A DNA stretch of 64,000 bases from Pelagibius sp964472095 (GTDB lineage: Bacteria; Pseudomonadota; Alphaproteobacteria; Kiloniellales; Kiloniellaceae): assembly GCA_964472095.1 (NCBI GenBank), contig CAYYIV010000001.1:186001-250000 (forward strand), in the 5' to 3' direction. Shown piece after piece: positions 1 through 8,623 of the stretch. How positions within the stretch are numbered: the stretch's first letter is position 1; every line of letters begins with the position of its first letter. The notes beneath the pieces are model-generated. The model made no database searches, was not told the DNA's origin, and saw nothing but the letters and a program-made list of their open reading frames with translations. A program made the translations under genes and the position numbers.

Positions 1-960
1 CATCGCGTCGCAGTCCCAGGCGGCGGCGATCTCGGCGAGGTCGCGCCCGGCCATCTCCGGATGGCTGTCGGACCAGGAGACCGTCACCCGGCGCGATTCC
101 TGCGCGATGCGTTCCAGCAGCACGGTGGAACTGGCCGTGTAGGGATAGACGTCGAGGTCGATCTTCAGGGTCGCGCGCGCCTCGGCGATCATCGCCAGCG
201 TCGTCGCCGAGAGGCCGAAGTTGGCCTCGCCGCAGCACTTGTGGTGGGAGATCAGGCTGCGCGCGCCACTCTCGCGGGCGATCGCGATGGTCTCTGCCAC
301 CGAGGCGACCACGCCGCCGGCCTCGTCGCGCATGTGGGTGGTGAAAAGGCGATCGGCGGCGGCAACGTCGCTGGCGAGTGCGACCACTTCCGAGGTCGCG
401 GCATAGCGCGAGGGTGGATAGGCGAGACCCGTCGAGAGGCCGAGGGCGCCGGCTTCCAGGGCCTCGGCCAGATCCTCCTTCATGACGGCGATCTCGGCCG
501 CCGTGGCCGGGCGATCGAACTCGTCGAGGGCACGCACCCGCAGCGTCATGTGACCGACCAGGGCGGCGACATTCACCGGCCCCGCCGTTTCCTCGACCCG
601 GCGGCGGTAGTCGGCAAAGCGCGGATAGGCAAAGGCCTCCTGCCTGCCGAGCAGGTTCAGGGGCGCAACGACCTCGCCGCCCCGGCGCAGGGGCGAGGGC
701 GCCAGGCTGATGCCGCAGTTGCCGACCACCACGGTGGTGACGCCCTGGCTGACCTTGGGCAACATGGCGGCACCGCCGAGGACGGCCCGGTCATCGTGGG
801 TGTGCACGTCGATAAAGCCGGGGGCCAGCACCCGCCCGGCGCCCTCGACGACGTCCGCCGCCGTGCCGGCCAGCGCGGGTCCGATCGCGGCGATGCGGCC
901 AGCGGCCAACGCGACATCGGCCGTGAAGCCGGCCGCGCCGCTGCCGTCGACGACGGTCAC
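1..960 (-). CDS. N-acyl-D-amino-acid deacylase (D-aminoacylase), partial at window edge
   Basis: Amidohydrolase-superfamily enzyme expected to hydrolyse N-acyl-D-amino acids to free D-amino acids. The frame stays open to base 1, so the C-terminus is outside the window. From a GTG start at 960 I read 320 residues. They include the metal-binding DVHTHDD motif near residue 52, a GNCG motif carrying the Cys ligand typical of D-aminoacylases near 82, THMRDE near 208 and SHHKCCGE near 238. It is the last visible gene of a minus-strand cluster with a dipeptide ABC importer, which fits uptake and use of acylated D-amino acids or peptides. The start is uncertain: the upstream frame is open for only a few codons and has no ATG. 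Confidence 0.85.
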   Translation of the reverse strand, partial: MTVVDGSGAAGFTADVALAAGRIAAIGPALAGTAADVVEGAGRVLAPGFIDVHTHDDRAVLGGAAMLPKVSQGVTTVVVGNCGISLAPSPLRRGGEVVAPLNLLGRQEAFAYPRFADYRRRVEETAGPVNVAALVGHMTLRVRALDEFDRPATAAEIAVMKEDLAEALEAGALGLSTGLAYPPSRYAATSEVVALASDVAAADRLFTTHMRDEAGGVVASVAETIAIARESGARSLISHHKCCGEANFGLSATTLAMIAEARATLKIDLDVYPYTASSTVLLERIAQESRRVTVSWSDSHPEMAGRDLAEIAAAWDCDAM

Positions 961-973
961 GCCTTTGAAAAGC

Positions 974-1957
974 CTATCCCAGCGCGTGATGGTCTCCGGC
1001 TCCTTCTATCGCATCGACCCGAATGCCGATGATAGCCTCATCCAGGCCACTGAGCGAAAGAAGGATGCCGTTTTCCACCACGCAGTAAGGCTCGAAGACG
1101 ACGCGGCCGACCAATTTGCCGTTGCGCCGGACCGCGGCGCCGTGCGGCAGAGCCGCCCCGTGGTGGCAGCCGCCCAGCCAGACGGCATCCGTAACGGTCA
1201 CCTGGCTGACCCGCTCGCCGGCGCCGAGATGCAGGCAGGCCTCGCGGCCCAGTTCCAGGCGCGTGCCGGCCGCCACCGCGACGTGAAAGTCGGCGAGATC
1301 GGCCGGCGCCATGGCGTCGAAGGCGATGGCTGCGGCCAGCGGGGCCAGCGGCGAGACGGGGAAGATGGAGTTGTGCAGCACGGCGCAGCGGGCGCCGGTC
1401 TGCGGGTCCTCGCCCAGGTAGCTGCCGCGGTCGGTGCGCTGCTTCACCAGGGCGCTGTCGGCGGCGAAGAGATCGCCGCCGCGGCCGAGCGCGATGATCC
1501 CGGCGTCGGCCCGGGGATGGGCGGCGAGTTCGGCCTCCACCGCCTGCTGCGGCGGCTCGCCGCGCCTGAGGCGTTCCAGCACGGCGGCATTCAAGGGCTG
1601 GCCGTCAGCGCCGGGCATATTGGGCAGGCGGTGGCCGGTGACAATCCCGGCCGCCGCATCTGCGGGGGTGAACTGGATGAGCGGTGTCGGCCGGTTCGGC
1701 CCGCTCGACATCAGCCCGGCGAGCCGCGCGGTGGCGAAGGCGGGCGGCGGCAGCACGCCGGTCGCATCGGCCTCGGTAAAGAGGGTCGAGGTTCCGCCGC
1801 GCTGAGTGTCCGCCGCAAGCAGCCGGCCGTCCTCGGTCACGACGACGAAGCTGACGAAGCCGCCGAGCGCGCCGCGCGCAACCCGCTCCACCGCGCGCAG
1901 GGCGGAAAAGGCGGCAAGCCCCGCCATGGGGCCGGAAACTGCAATACCGATGGTCAT
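974..1957 (-). CDS. DUF6963-like conserved protein of the D-aminoacylase cluster
   Basis: Conserved protein of 327 residues with no signal peptide and no membrane segment. The N-terminus (MTIGIAVSGPMAGLAAFSAL) and the Gly/Ala-rich body resemble a family, DUF6963 as I recall it, that sits beside D-aminoacylase or amino-acid uptake genes. I recognise no catalytic motif. It ends 13 bases before the deacylase GTG and starts 13 bases after the ABC ATPase stop, so it is very likely co-transcribed with both. An accessory catabolic role is inferred from position only; the family label needs a profile search. Confidence 0.7.
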   Translation of the reverse strand: MTIGIAVSGPMAGLAAFSALRAVERVARGALGGFVSFVVVTEDGRLLAADTQRGGTSTLFTEADATGVLPPPAFATARLAGLMSSGPNRPTPLIQFTPADAAAGIVTGHRLPNMPGADGQPLNAAVLERLRRGEPPQQAVEAELAAHPRADAGIIALGRGGDLFAADSALVKQRTDRGSYLGEDPQTGARCAVLHNSIFPVSPLAPLAAAIAFDAMAPADLADFHVAVAAGTRLELGREACLHLGAGERVSQVTVTDAVWLGGCHHGAALPHGAAVRRNGKLVGRVVFEPYCVVENGILLSLSGLDEAIIGIRVDAIEGAGDHHALG

Positions 1958-1970
1958 GGGATGCCGATGA

Positions 1971-3707
1971 TCATTGTGCGACGAAGTGATCCTTAGCGAC
2001 CTCCGCCAGGGGACCGCGCGGCAGGCTGGCGAGGTCGAGCGCCGGCAGGGTGCCGCGCGGCCGCGCCGGGTCGGGCACCGGCACCGCCGCTAACAGGGCG
2101 CGGGTGTAGGGATGGCGCGCATCGTTCAGCACCGCCTGGCGCGGGCCGACCTCGACGATCCTGCCCTTGTGCATCACCGCGACGCGATGGCTGACCTCCT
2201 CGACCACCGCCATGTCGTGGCTGATGAAGAGGTAGCCGAGCCCAAGGCTCTGCTGCAGTTCCAGCAGCAGTTCGAGAACCTGAGCCTGCACCGAGACGTC
2301 GAGCGCCGAGGTCGGCTCGTCGGCCACCATCAGCTTGGGGCCGACGCCGAGCGCCCGGGCGATGCAGAGCCGCTGGCGCTGGCCGCCGGAGAACTCGTGC
2401 GGGAAGCGCCTGACGTGGTCGCTCTCCAGCCCGACGCGGCGGAACAGCATCTCAACACGGTCGCTGAGCTCGCTGCCGGCGGCAAGACCGTGGATCACCA
2501 TCGGCTCCGCCACCAGGCGGCCGGCGCTCATGCGCGGATTGAGGGCGGCGAAGGGGTCCTGGAAGATCATCTGCATCTCGCGGCGGACTTTGCGCAGCAT
2601 CTGCGGACCGAGCTTGCGGATGTCGATGCCGTCGACCTCGATCTCGCCGGAGTCGACCTCGAGCAGGCGCAGCACGGCGCGGCCAGTGGTCGACTTGCCG
2701 GAGCCGCTCTCGCCGACCAGCGCCAGCGTCTCGCCGGCCTTGAGGCCGAAGGAGACGTCGTCAAGGGCAACGGTGCCGCCCTTCTTGGCGAAGAGCCAGC
2801 CTTGCTCGCGGAAAGTCTTGCTGAGCCCGCGGGCGTCGATCAGTGGCCCGCCGGCCGCCTTGGGCTGCTCCACCACGTGGCGCGGCCCGACGGTCGCGGC
2901 GAAGGCACCGAGGCGCGGCACCGCGTCGAGCAGCAGCCGCGTATAGTCCGCCTGGGGCCGGCTGAAGAGCTCGCCGACCGCGCCCTCCTCCACCTTTTCG
3001 CCCTGCTTCATCACCACCACGCGGTCGGCCATCTCCGCGACCACTCCCATGTCGTGGGTGATGAGGATGATCGCGGTGTCGAAGTCGCGCTTCAGGCCGC
3101 GCATGAGGTCGAGGATCTGCGCCTGCACCGTGACGTCGAGCGCCGTGATCGGCTCGTCGGCGATCAGAATAGCCGGGTCGCTGGCCATCGCCATGGCGAT
3201 CATGACGCGCTGGCGCATGCCGCCGGAAAGCTCGTGCGGGAACTGGCGCAGCCTTTCCTTCGGCCGGTCGAGCCCGACCAGTGTCAGCATCTCCACGGCG
3301 CGCGCCTCGGCCGCGGCCTGGCTGATGCCCTGGTGCGCGACGAGGCCTTCGGTGAGCTGCAGGCCGATGCGCAGCACCGGCGTCAGCGAGGTCATCGGCT
3401 CCTGAAAGATCATGGTGATCTCGTTGCCGCGCAGGCGGCGCTGCTCGGCCGGCGCCAGGCGCAGCAGATCGCGCCCGTGGAAGACGGCGCTACCGCTCTC
3501 GATGGTGGCGCTGCGCGGCGGCAGAAGGCCCAGCAGCGCCAGGCTGGAGACGCTTTTGCCCGAGCCGCTCTCGCCGACGATGGCCAGGGTCTCTCCGCGC
3601 TTCAAGTCGTAGGAGAGGTTTCTGACCGCCCGGTTGCGCTCCGCACCGCTGCCGAAGGCGATGCTGAGGTCGCGCACCTCAAGGATCGTGCCGTCGTCCA
3701 CCCTCAC
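1971..3707 (-). CDS. Dipeptide/oligopeptide ABC transporter, fused double ATP-binding protein (DppD-DppF type)
   Basis: Energises import of peptides or similar solutes at the inner membrane. The 578-residue protein holds two complete ATPase domains in tandem. Each has a Walker A GESGSGKS (near residues 45 and 340), a signature (LSGGMRQR and FSGGQRQR) and a Walker B ending ADEP. Each carries the oligopeptide-type C-terminal extension (HPYTRALLAAVP in the second). In E. coli these are usually two genes, dppD and dppF; the fused form resembles GsiA. Its start at 3707 lies 5 bases after the permease stop. Confidence 0.95.
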   Translation of the reverse strand: MRVDDGTILEVRDLSIAFGSGAERNRAVRNLSYDLKRGETLAIVGESGSGKSVSSLALLGLLPPRSATIESGSAVFHGRDLLRLAPAEQRRLRGNEITMIFQEPMTSLTPVLRIGLQLTEGLVAHQGISQAAAEARAVEMLTLVGLDRPKERLRQFPHELSGGMRQRVMIAMAMASDPAILIADEPITALDVTVQAQILDLMRGLKRDFDTAIILITHDMGVVAEMADRVVVMKQGEKVEEGAVGELFSRPQADYTRLLLDAVPRLGAFAATVGPRHVVEQPKAAGGPLIDARGLSKTFREQGWLFAKKGGTVALDDVSFGLKAGETLALVGESGSGKSTTGRAVLRLLEVDSGEIEVDGIDIRKLGPQMLRKVRREMQMIFQDPFAALNPRMSAGRLVAEPMVIHGLAAGSELSDRVEMLFRRVGLESDHVRRFPHEFSGGQRQRLCIARALGVGPKLMVADEPTSALDVSVQAQVLELLLELQQSLGLGYLFISHDMAVVEEVSHRVAVMHKGRIVEVGPRQAVLNDARHPYTRALLAAVPVPDPARPRGTLPALDLASLPRGPLAEVAKDHFVAQ

Positions 3708-3711
3708 CTCC

Positions 3712-4605
3712 CTAGCGCTGCCGCTGGCGCGGGTCGAGCACCTCGCGGATGCCGTCGCCCAGCAGGTTGAAGCCGAGTACCGTGACCGCGATGGCGAGGC
3801 CCGGGAAGATCATCATCCAGGGCGCGCGGGAGATGAGGTCGCGGCTGGACGACAGCATGAAGCCCCACTCCGGCTGCGGCGGCTGCGCGCCGAGGCCGAG
3901 GAAGGAAAGCCCGGCGGCTGCCAGCACCGCCGTGGATACGCCCAGCGTTCCGACCACGATGAGGGTGGGCACCACGTTGGGCAGCAGGTGCAGGAAGATG
4001 AGGCGCAGGTGGCCGGCGCCGGAGGAGATCGCCGCCTCGAAATAAGGCTTGTTCTTCTCCACCAGCACCACCGAATGGGTGACCCTGGCATAGAAGGGGA
4101 TCGAGGCAATGCCGATGGCGATCATGGCATTGGTGAGCCCGATGCCGAAAATGGCGAGGCAGGCCAGAGCGATGACGATCTCGGTGAACGAGAACAGCAC
4201 GTCGACCAGGCGCATGAGGATGCGCTCCACCCACTTGGAGCCGTAGCCGGCGACCAGCCCCAGCAGCAGGCCGAGGGTGAGCGAGATGCCGACCGCAATG
4301 ACGCCGATCCGCAGGGTAAGCTGGGCGCCGTAGACGATGCGGCTGAAGACGTCGCGGCCGAAATCGTCGGTGCCCATGAGATGGCTCAGCGAGGGCGGCT
4401 GCAGGCGCGGCCCGGCCGCCATGCGCAGCGGATCGAAAGGCGCAATCAGCGGCGCGGCGGCCGCGGTGACGACCAGCAGGCCGACGATGAAGAGGCCGAG
4501 ACAGCCGCTCGGGCTGCGCAACAGGCTCACCAGGAAGCCGATGAAGGCCCGTGTGGCCGGCGGCGGCGCGCTCTGCAGTTCCCCGGTTTCGGCGGCGGCG
4601 GCCAT
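3712..4605 (-). CDS. ABC transporter permease, DppC/OppC type
   Basis: Second inner-membrane permease of the peptide-type importer, 297 residues. It has an OppC-type N-terminal segment (residues about 20-55), then five to six hydrophobic helices and the EAA loop (YFEAAISSGAGHLRLIFLHL), and ends GDGIREVLDPRQR, as this family does. The ATG at 4605 shares one base with the upstream permease's TGA, indicating translational coupling. An in-frame extension to 5043 exists, but it is a shadow of the upstream gene and is rejected as the start. Confidence 0.93.
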   Translation of the reverse strand: MAAAAETGELQSAPPPATRAFIGFLVSLLRSPSGCLGLFIVGLLVVTAAAAPLIAPFDPLRMAAGPRLQPPSLSHLMGTDDFGRDVFSRIVYGAQLTLRIGVIAVGISLTLGLLLGLVAGYGSKWVERILMRLVDVLFSFTEIVIALACLAIFGIGLTNAMIAIGIASIPFYARVTHSVVLVEKNKPYFEAAISSGAGHLRLIFLHLLPNVVPTLIVVGTLGVSTAVLAAAGLSFLGLGAQPPQPEWGFMLSSSRDLISRAPWMMIFPGLAIAVTVLGFNLLGDGIREVLDPRQRQR

Positions 4606-5525
4606 CAGCTGTACCGGATGCGCGGGTCGAGGACGGCATAGAGCACGTCGATGATCACCGAGACCATCACCACGACGGTGGCGAAGAAGAGGATGAAGCC
4701 CTGGATCATCGGATAGTCGCGGGCAAAGACCGCCTCGATGGCGAGCCGCCCGACGCCGTTCCAGGCGAAGACATTCTCGACCACGATGGCGCCGCCCATC
4801 ATGTAGGCGAACTGCAGGCCCATCATGGAGACGATCGGTACCAGGCCGGAACGCAGGGCGTGGCGGTAGAGCACCAGCGACTTCGGCAGCCCCTTGGCGT
4901 TTGCCGTGCGCACGAAATCCTGGTCGAAGATATCGATCATCGCCGAGCGCGTGAGGCGCGCCAGCACGGCGGCGTTGGCCAGGCCGAGGGTCATGGCCGG
5001 CAGGATGAGGCTGCGCCAGTCGCCACCGGCCACCGGTAGCCACTGCAGCTGCAGAGAGAAGAAGAACAGCAGCAGCAGGCCGAGCCAGAAGTGCGGCATG
5101 GAGACGCCGACGATGGCGATCACCATGGCAATGGCGTCGCTCGCCGTGCCGCGCTTGTAAGCGGCGAAGAAGCCGAGCGACATTCCGATTACGACGGCGA
5201 TGGCGAGACTCGCGGAGGCCAGCGCCAGCGTGGGGGGAAAGCGGGTCAGCAGTACGTCGAGCACCGGCTGGTCACCGACGATGGAGCGTCCGAGGTCGCC
5301 CTGGAACAACCGCCCGATATAGCTGACGTACTGCAGGTGGATCGGCTGGTCGAGACCGAGCGAAGAGCGGATCGCCTCGATCTGCTCGGGCGTAGACTGG
5401 AACTTGGCATACATGATGCGCACCGGATCGCCGGGCACCGCGTGGATCAGCAGGGTGACCGCGATGGTGGTGATCCAGATGGTCACCGCCGCGGCGATCA
5501 GGCGCTGGATGATGAAACGGAGCAT
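4605..5525 (-). CDS. ABC transporter permease, DppB/OppB type
   Basis: First inner-membrane permease of the peptide importer, 306 residues from the ATG at 5525 (MLRFIIQRL, the classic DppB opening). It has an N-terminal helix, the periplasmic stretch HAVPGDPVRIMY, further helices, and the EAA loop ending in GVGRLAIEAVFARDYP with the final DPRIRYS. A GTG 24 bases upstream gives an eight-residue extension that lacks family resemblance, so I prefer the ATG. A GC-rich hairpin separates it from the binding-protein gene; the operon then continues tightly downstream. Confidence 0.93.
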   Translation of the reverse strand: MLRFIIQRLIAAAVTIWITTIAVTLLIHAVPGDPVRIMYAKFQSTPEQIEAIRSSLGLDQPIHLQYVSYIGRLFQGDLGRSIVGDQPVLDVLLTRFPPTLALASASLAIAVVIGMSLGFFAAYKRGTASDAIAMVIAIVGVSMPHFWLGLLLLFFFSLQLQWLPVAGGDWRSLILPAMTLGLANAAVLARLTRSAMIDIFDQDFVRTANAKGLPKSLVLYRHALRSGLVPIVSMMGLQFAYMMGGAIVVENVFAWNGVGRLAIEAVFARDYPMIQGFILFFATVVVMVSVIIDVLYAVLDPRIRYS

Positions 5526-5568
5526 CGGACTGATATCTCGCGGCGGCACTACATCTGGAAGCCTCGGA

Positions 5569-5596
5569 CTCCCCGGCGCTGCGGCGCGCCGGGGAG
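5569..5596 (-). terminator. Intercistronic GC-rich hairpin between binding-protein and permease genes
   Basis: Perfect 11-bp inverted repeat (CTCCCCGGCGC with its complement) around a six-base loop, with no clear T-tract. Placed after the substrate-binding-protein gene and before the permeases, it probably stabilises or partly terminates the upstream message. This would give an excess of binding protein, as is usual in ABC import operons. The role is inferred. Confidence 0.55.
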
Positions 5597-5642
5597 CTGT
5601 TCCGAGACGATCATAAGCCGGAACGGCAGGGTCTTCGCCCGG

Positions 5643-7190
5643 CTATTTGATCTTCACGTCCTGGAACATCGGGTGCAGGAAGGCGCCAACCTTGAAGCCC
5701 TCGACCTCCGGCCGCACGGCGAAGACCCACTCCCAGCCCGGCGTGTAGAGACCGACATGGGCGGCGTTCTCCATCAGGTACCTGATGACGTCCTGCACCG
5801 CCGTGAGGCGCGCCTCCGGCTCGATGGTCGTGCGGGTCTTCTCCAGCATGGCGTCGAGTTCCGGCGTCTGGAAACCCGAGTAGGCGCCCGGCGAATGCCA
5901 GAGGGCGTAGAGGATGTCCGGGTCGTACCAGCCCCAGGTCATCATGTCGAAGGTGCCGGGTCCGCCCTCCTTCATCTCGTTCTGCTCCTTCACCCGGGCG
6001 TTCATAGTGCCGATGTCCATGATCTCGATGGCCGCCTTGATGCCGACCTGGGCGAGCTGGGCCTGGAAGATCTCGGCCAGCTTGTGGCGATTGCCGCCGG
6101 TCCACACGAACATGGTGGTCTCCAGCGGCTTGTCCGGCCCGTAGCCCATCTCGGCGAGCAGCGACTTGGCCTTCTCCGGATCGTAGGGATAGCCGAACTG
6201 CTCGCAGAACTCCTGGTCGTTCCCGAAGACGCCGCGCGACACCGGGCACCACTCGCGCTGGCTGAGGCCGCCGTAGATGATGTCGATGGCCATCTGCGCG
6301 TCGGTGGCGTAGGCCACAGCCTGGCGCGCGCGGATGTCGTCGAAGGGCGGCCGGCTGATGGTGAATTCCCAGAACACGTTCTGGCCGGTGTTGTCGGCCA
6401 CCACGATGTCGAGCTCGCCCGCCTCCTTGATCGCCGGGATGTCGTCGAAGGGCGGCTCGGCAATCTGCACCTCGCCGGTGCGCAGCGCGGCCAGGCGGGT
6501 CTGTGCCTCCGGCACGGTGCGCACCACCAGGCGGTCGATATAGGGCGCACCCTTGTTGTCGACCGGCTTGCCGAAATTGCGATAGTCGGGGTTCTTGTCC
6601 ACCGTCACGGCGCTGCCCTTGACCCACTCCACCAGCTTGAAGGGGCCGGTGCCGATGGCCGTCGAGCTGCCGAAGCTGTCGGCGGTGTTGCTGTCGCAGA
6701 CCATCGAGGAAAAGCTGTCGGCAAGGAACGGCAGGAAGGCGCCGAAGCGCGAGGTCATGCTGACCTTCACGGTCAGCGGATCGATAACCTCGACCGCCTC
6801 GATCGGGCCCCAGCTGGTCTTGGTGAGGCTCGGCTTGGCGCCGTCGAAGGCGCGGTCGATGGTGAACTTCACGTCATCCGCGTTGAACGGGGTGCCGTCG
6901 TGGCAGACCACGCCGTCCTCAAGCGCCAAGGTGTAGGACAGCCCGTCGTCGCTGACCGCCCAGGATTTGGCGAGATTGGGCCGCGGATTGCCGTCGGCGT
7001 CGAAAGCCAGCAGCGTGTCGTAGATCTGGTCCCAGACCTGCATCGACAAGGTGCTGGTCGCGCGGTGCGGATCCAGCGAGTCGATGTCGCCGTAGCGCGC
7101 CCAGACCAGCTCGCTGGCCTGGGCTCCGCCGGCAGCCAGTACGGCCGACAGCCCCGCCGCCAGCCGAATGCTTTGATGTAGCAGCCTCAT
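5643..7190 (-). CDS. ABC transporter substrate-binding protein, peptide/nickel family (SBP family 5)
   Basis: Periplasmic solute receptor of 515 residues for the adjacent permeases and fused ATPase. A Sec signal peptide ends at about residue 26 (AGGAQAS). The mature protein starts with the family-5 pattern GDIDSLDPHRATSTLSMQVWD and contains VKFTIDRAFDG and the C-terminal lobe ending FKVGAFLHPMFQDVKIK. Peptides or acylated D-amino-acid conjugates are the expected ligands, judging from the nearby deacylase. A TTTCATTTCTGA element lies about 120 bases upstream and is also found before rpiR, suggesting RpiR control. Confidence 0.93.
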   Translation of the reverse strand: MRLLHQSIRLAAGLSAVLAAGGAQASELVWARYGDIDSLDPHRATSTLSMQVWDQIYDTLLAFDADGNPRPNLAKSWAVSDDGLSYTLALEDGVVCHDGTPFNADDVKFTIDRAFDGAKPSLTKTSWGPIEAVEVIDPLTVKVSMTSRFGAFLPFLADSFSSMVCDSNTADSFGSSTAIGTGPFKLVEWVKGSAVTVDKNPDYRNFGKPVDNKGAPYIDRLVVRTVPEAQTRLAALRTGEVQIAEPPFDDIPAIKEAGELDIVVADNTGQNVFWEFTISRPPFDDIRARQAVAYATDAQMAIDIIYGGLSQREWCPVSRGVFGNDQEFCEQFGYPYDPEKAKSLLAEMGYGPDKPLETTMFVWTGGNRHKLAEIFQAQLAQVGIKAAIEIMDIGTMNARVKEQNEMKEGGPGTFDMMTWGWYDPDILYALWHSPGAYSGFQTPELDAMLEKTRTTIEPEARLTAVQDVIRYLMENAAHVGLYTPGWEWVFAVRPEVEGFKVGAFLHPMFQDVKIK

Positions 7191-7308
7191 GTTGGTTCCC
7201 CTGTTGCACGCGGTGGGCTGAAGGCCACCGTTTTCTTGGATTGCGGTGCAACAAGTGGATCAAAGACGGAATTTCACTGCAAGAAAATTTGAAAAACTAA
7301 ATTTTTAT

Positions 7309-7320
7309 TTTCATTTCTGA
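7309..7320. promoter_or_regulatory. Candidate RpiR operator half-site upstream of the binding-protein gene
   Basis: TTTCATTTCTGA occurs here in an AT-rich stretch upstream of the ABC binding-protein gene. It is identical to 12 bases of the perfect inverted repeat in front of the RpiR regulator gene at 8257-8272. Sharing between the regulator's own promoter and the transporter promoter is the evidence; binding is inferred. Confidence 0.5.
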
Positions 7321-7377
7321 TCCATTCGACTGAGAGATATGGCGTATCAACGTTCAGTTCCGATGCGCGATTCCGCG

Positions 7378-8238
7378 TCACAGGTCGCCGGCGATCACGT
7401 CACCCCAGTCGGCATGTATGTTCTCGATCAATCGCATGCGCTCGATTGCACTGTCGCCGATGCGCGCCGCCAGCGACGCGCAGAGGTAGGTAAGCAGGCT
7501 CACCGCCGCTGTCATGGAATCGAACATGGCAACGCCGATGGAGCGGCAGCGCAGCACCACGTCGACACTCGCGGCATCGTTCGCGCTGGCAGCGTCGGTG
7601 AGAAGAATGACGCGCGCGCCGGCGCGCTTGGCCGAACTGGTGATGTTGCGGAAAGCCCGCGTGCGGCGGCCGACGCCGCAGGCCAGCATGACGTCGCTGG
7701 AGGAGATGGAGGCGAACTCCTCCGGCACGGAGAAGCCGCTCAAGGGGATGATGCGGATGTCTGGCCGCACCTTGATCAGCTGCGCGCGGGCGAAATGGAC
7801 CAGCGGATAGTTGTCCCCGAAGCCGACGACCCACAGCTTGTCTCCGTTCAGCAGCAGCTTGATGGCCGTGGCGATCTCGTCCGAGCGCTGCTGCTCTACG
7901 GTGCGGATAAGGTTCTGCACCTCGTTGTCGAGATGGGCGGAGATGCTGACGCCGCCGACGCCGAAGCCGGGCAGCCCCCCGCCGTGCGCCTCGGGAGGCT
8001 TCTCGGCCTGCGCGCGCACTTCCTGCTGGGCCGCCTTGAAGCTGATGTAGCCGAGGCGCTTGAAGAAACGCGCCGCAGTCGCCTTGGAAACCCCGGCGTC
8101 GCGGGCCAGGTCGGTGGCCGCCTCGTTGCGCAGGGTGGCGCCGTTTTTGAGGATGAGATCGGCCAACCGCCGCTCGCCGCGCGGCAGGTCCTCGTAGTGG
8201 TCGAGAATGCGCTTGTGCAGGGGGCCGCCCACGCCCAT
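7378..8238 (-). CDS. MurR/RpiR family transcriptional regulator
   Basis: DNA-binding regulator of 286 residues. The N-terminal HTH_6 domain (about 1-77) includes the helix-turn-helix around AATDLARDAGVSKATAARFFKRLGY. A linker and then a SIS domain (about 125-255) follow, the latter with VVGFGDNYPLVHFARAQL and a GVGRRTRAFRNIT-like segment; SIS domains usually sense a phosphorylated sugar or sugar-like metabolite. The gene lies directly upstream of the ABC importer operon on the same strand. A perfect GTTTCA/TGAAAC repeat precedes its ATG, implying autoregulation. Confidence 0.93.
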   Translation of the reverse strand: MGVGGPLHKRILDHYEDLPRGERRLADLILKNGATLRNEAATDLARDAGVSKATAARFFKRLGYISFKAAQQEVRAQAEKPPEAHGGGLPGFGVGGVSISAHLDNEVQNLIRTVEQQRSDEIATAIKLLLNGDKLWVVGFGDNYPLVHFARAQLIKVRPDIRIIPLSGFSVPEEFASISSSDVMLACGVGRRTRAFRNITSSAKRAGARVILLTDAASANDAASVDVVLRCRSIGVAMFDSMTAAVSLLTYLCASLAARIGDSAIERMRLIENIHADWGDVIAGDL

Positions 8239-8256
8239 AGCGGGAACTCCGTAAGA

Positions 8257-8272
8257 GTTTCATTTCTGAAAC
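8257..8272. promoter_or_regulatory. Inverted repeat, candidate RpiR autoregulatory operator
   Basis: GTTTCA TTTC TGAAAC: perfect 6-bp arms with a 4-base spacer, starting 19 bases upstream of the rpiR start codon. The internal TTTCATTTCTGA is repeated exactly upstream of the ABC binding-protein gene, as expected if one regulator reads both. Confidence 0.6.
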
Positions 8273-8298
8273 ATTGTGGGCGAAATCACGCCGGGCTG

Positions 8299-8616
8299 TC
8301 AATTTCCGAAGCGGGCCGGCCTCAGGGACGGATCTTGGGCGGCCGGCGCCTTGTCCCGCCCGTGCGGGACCGGTGGGACCATGCCGGGAATGCAGCTGTC
8401 AGAGACGAAGCTGCGGCAGTGCGCCTGGAAGGCCTCGATAAGGCGGGTGGGCTTGATCGTCGCCGCCTTCGCCATGCCGAGCGCCATGGGCCGTGGCTTG
8501 CCGGCCCGCGGCACACGCACCAGTCGGCGCCCGTCGAGCCCGTGATCTGAGCGCGGCCGCGCGGCGCCCAGAGTGTAGCCGTAGCCGTTGGCCACCATGG
8601 TGCGCACTACCTCCAA
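8299..8616 (-). pseudogene. LysR-type regulator C-terminal remnant
   Basis: The reading frame encodes only the tail of a LysR substrate-binding domain: MVANGYGYTLGAARPRSD, DGRRLVRVPRAGKPRPM and the closing RLIEAFQAHCRSFVSD. The DNA-binding N-terminus and most of the effector domain (about 200 residues) are absent. The upstream end runs into the stop of the DUF1028 gene. It is a relic wedged between rpiR and the DUF1028 gene, pointing to deletion or rearrangement in this cluster. Expression as a functional protein is unlikely. Confidence 0.75.
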
Positions 8617-8623
8617 GCGGCGT

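Noticed and set aside
61..2000. Long plus-strand open frames (for example 61-1032 and 710-1996)
   Set aside because: They lie opposite the D-aminoacylase and DUF6963-like genes, are His/Arg/Gly-rich and match no protein. GC-rich codon bias opens antisense frames.
5091..7181. A 696-residue plus-strand frame
   Set aside because: It runs antisense to the ABC substrate-binding protein and permease, whose motifs and signal peptide are clear. Composition is that of a shadow.
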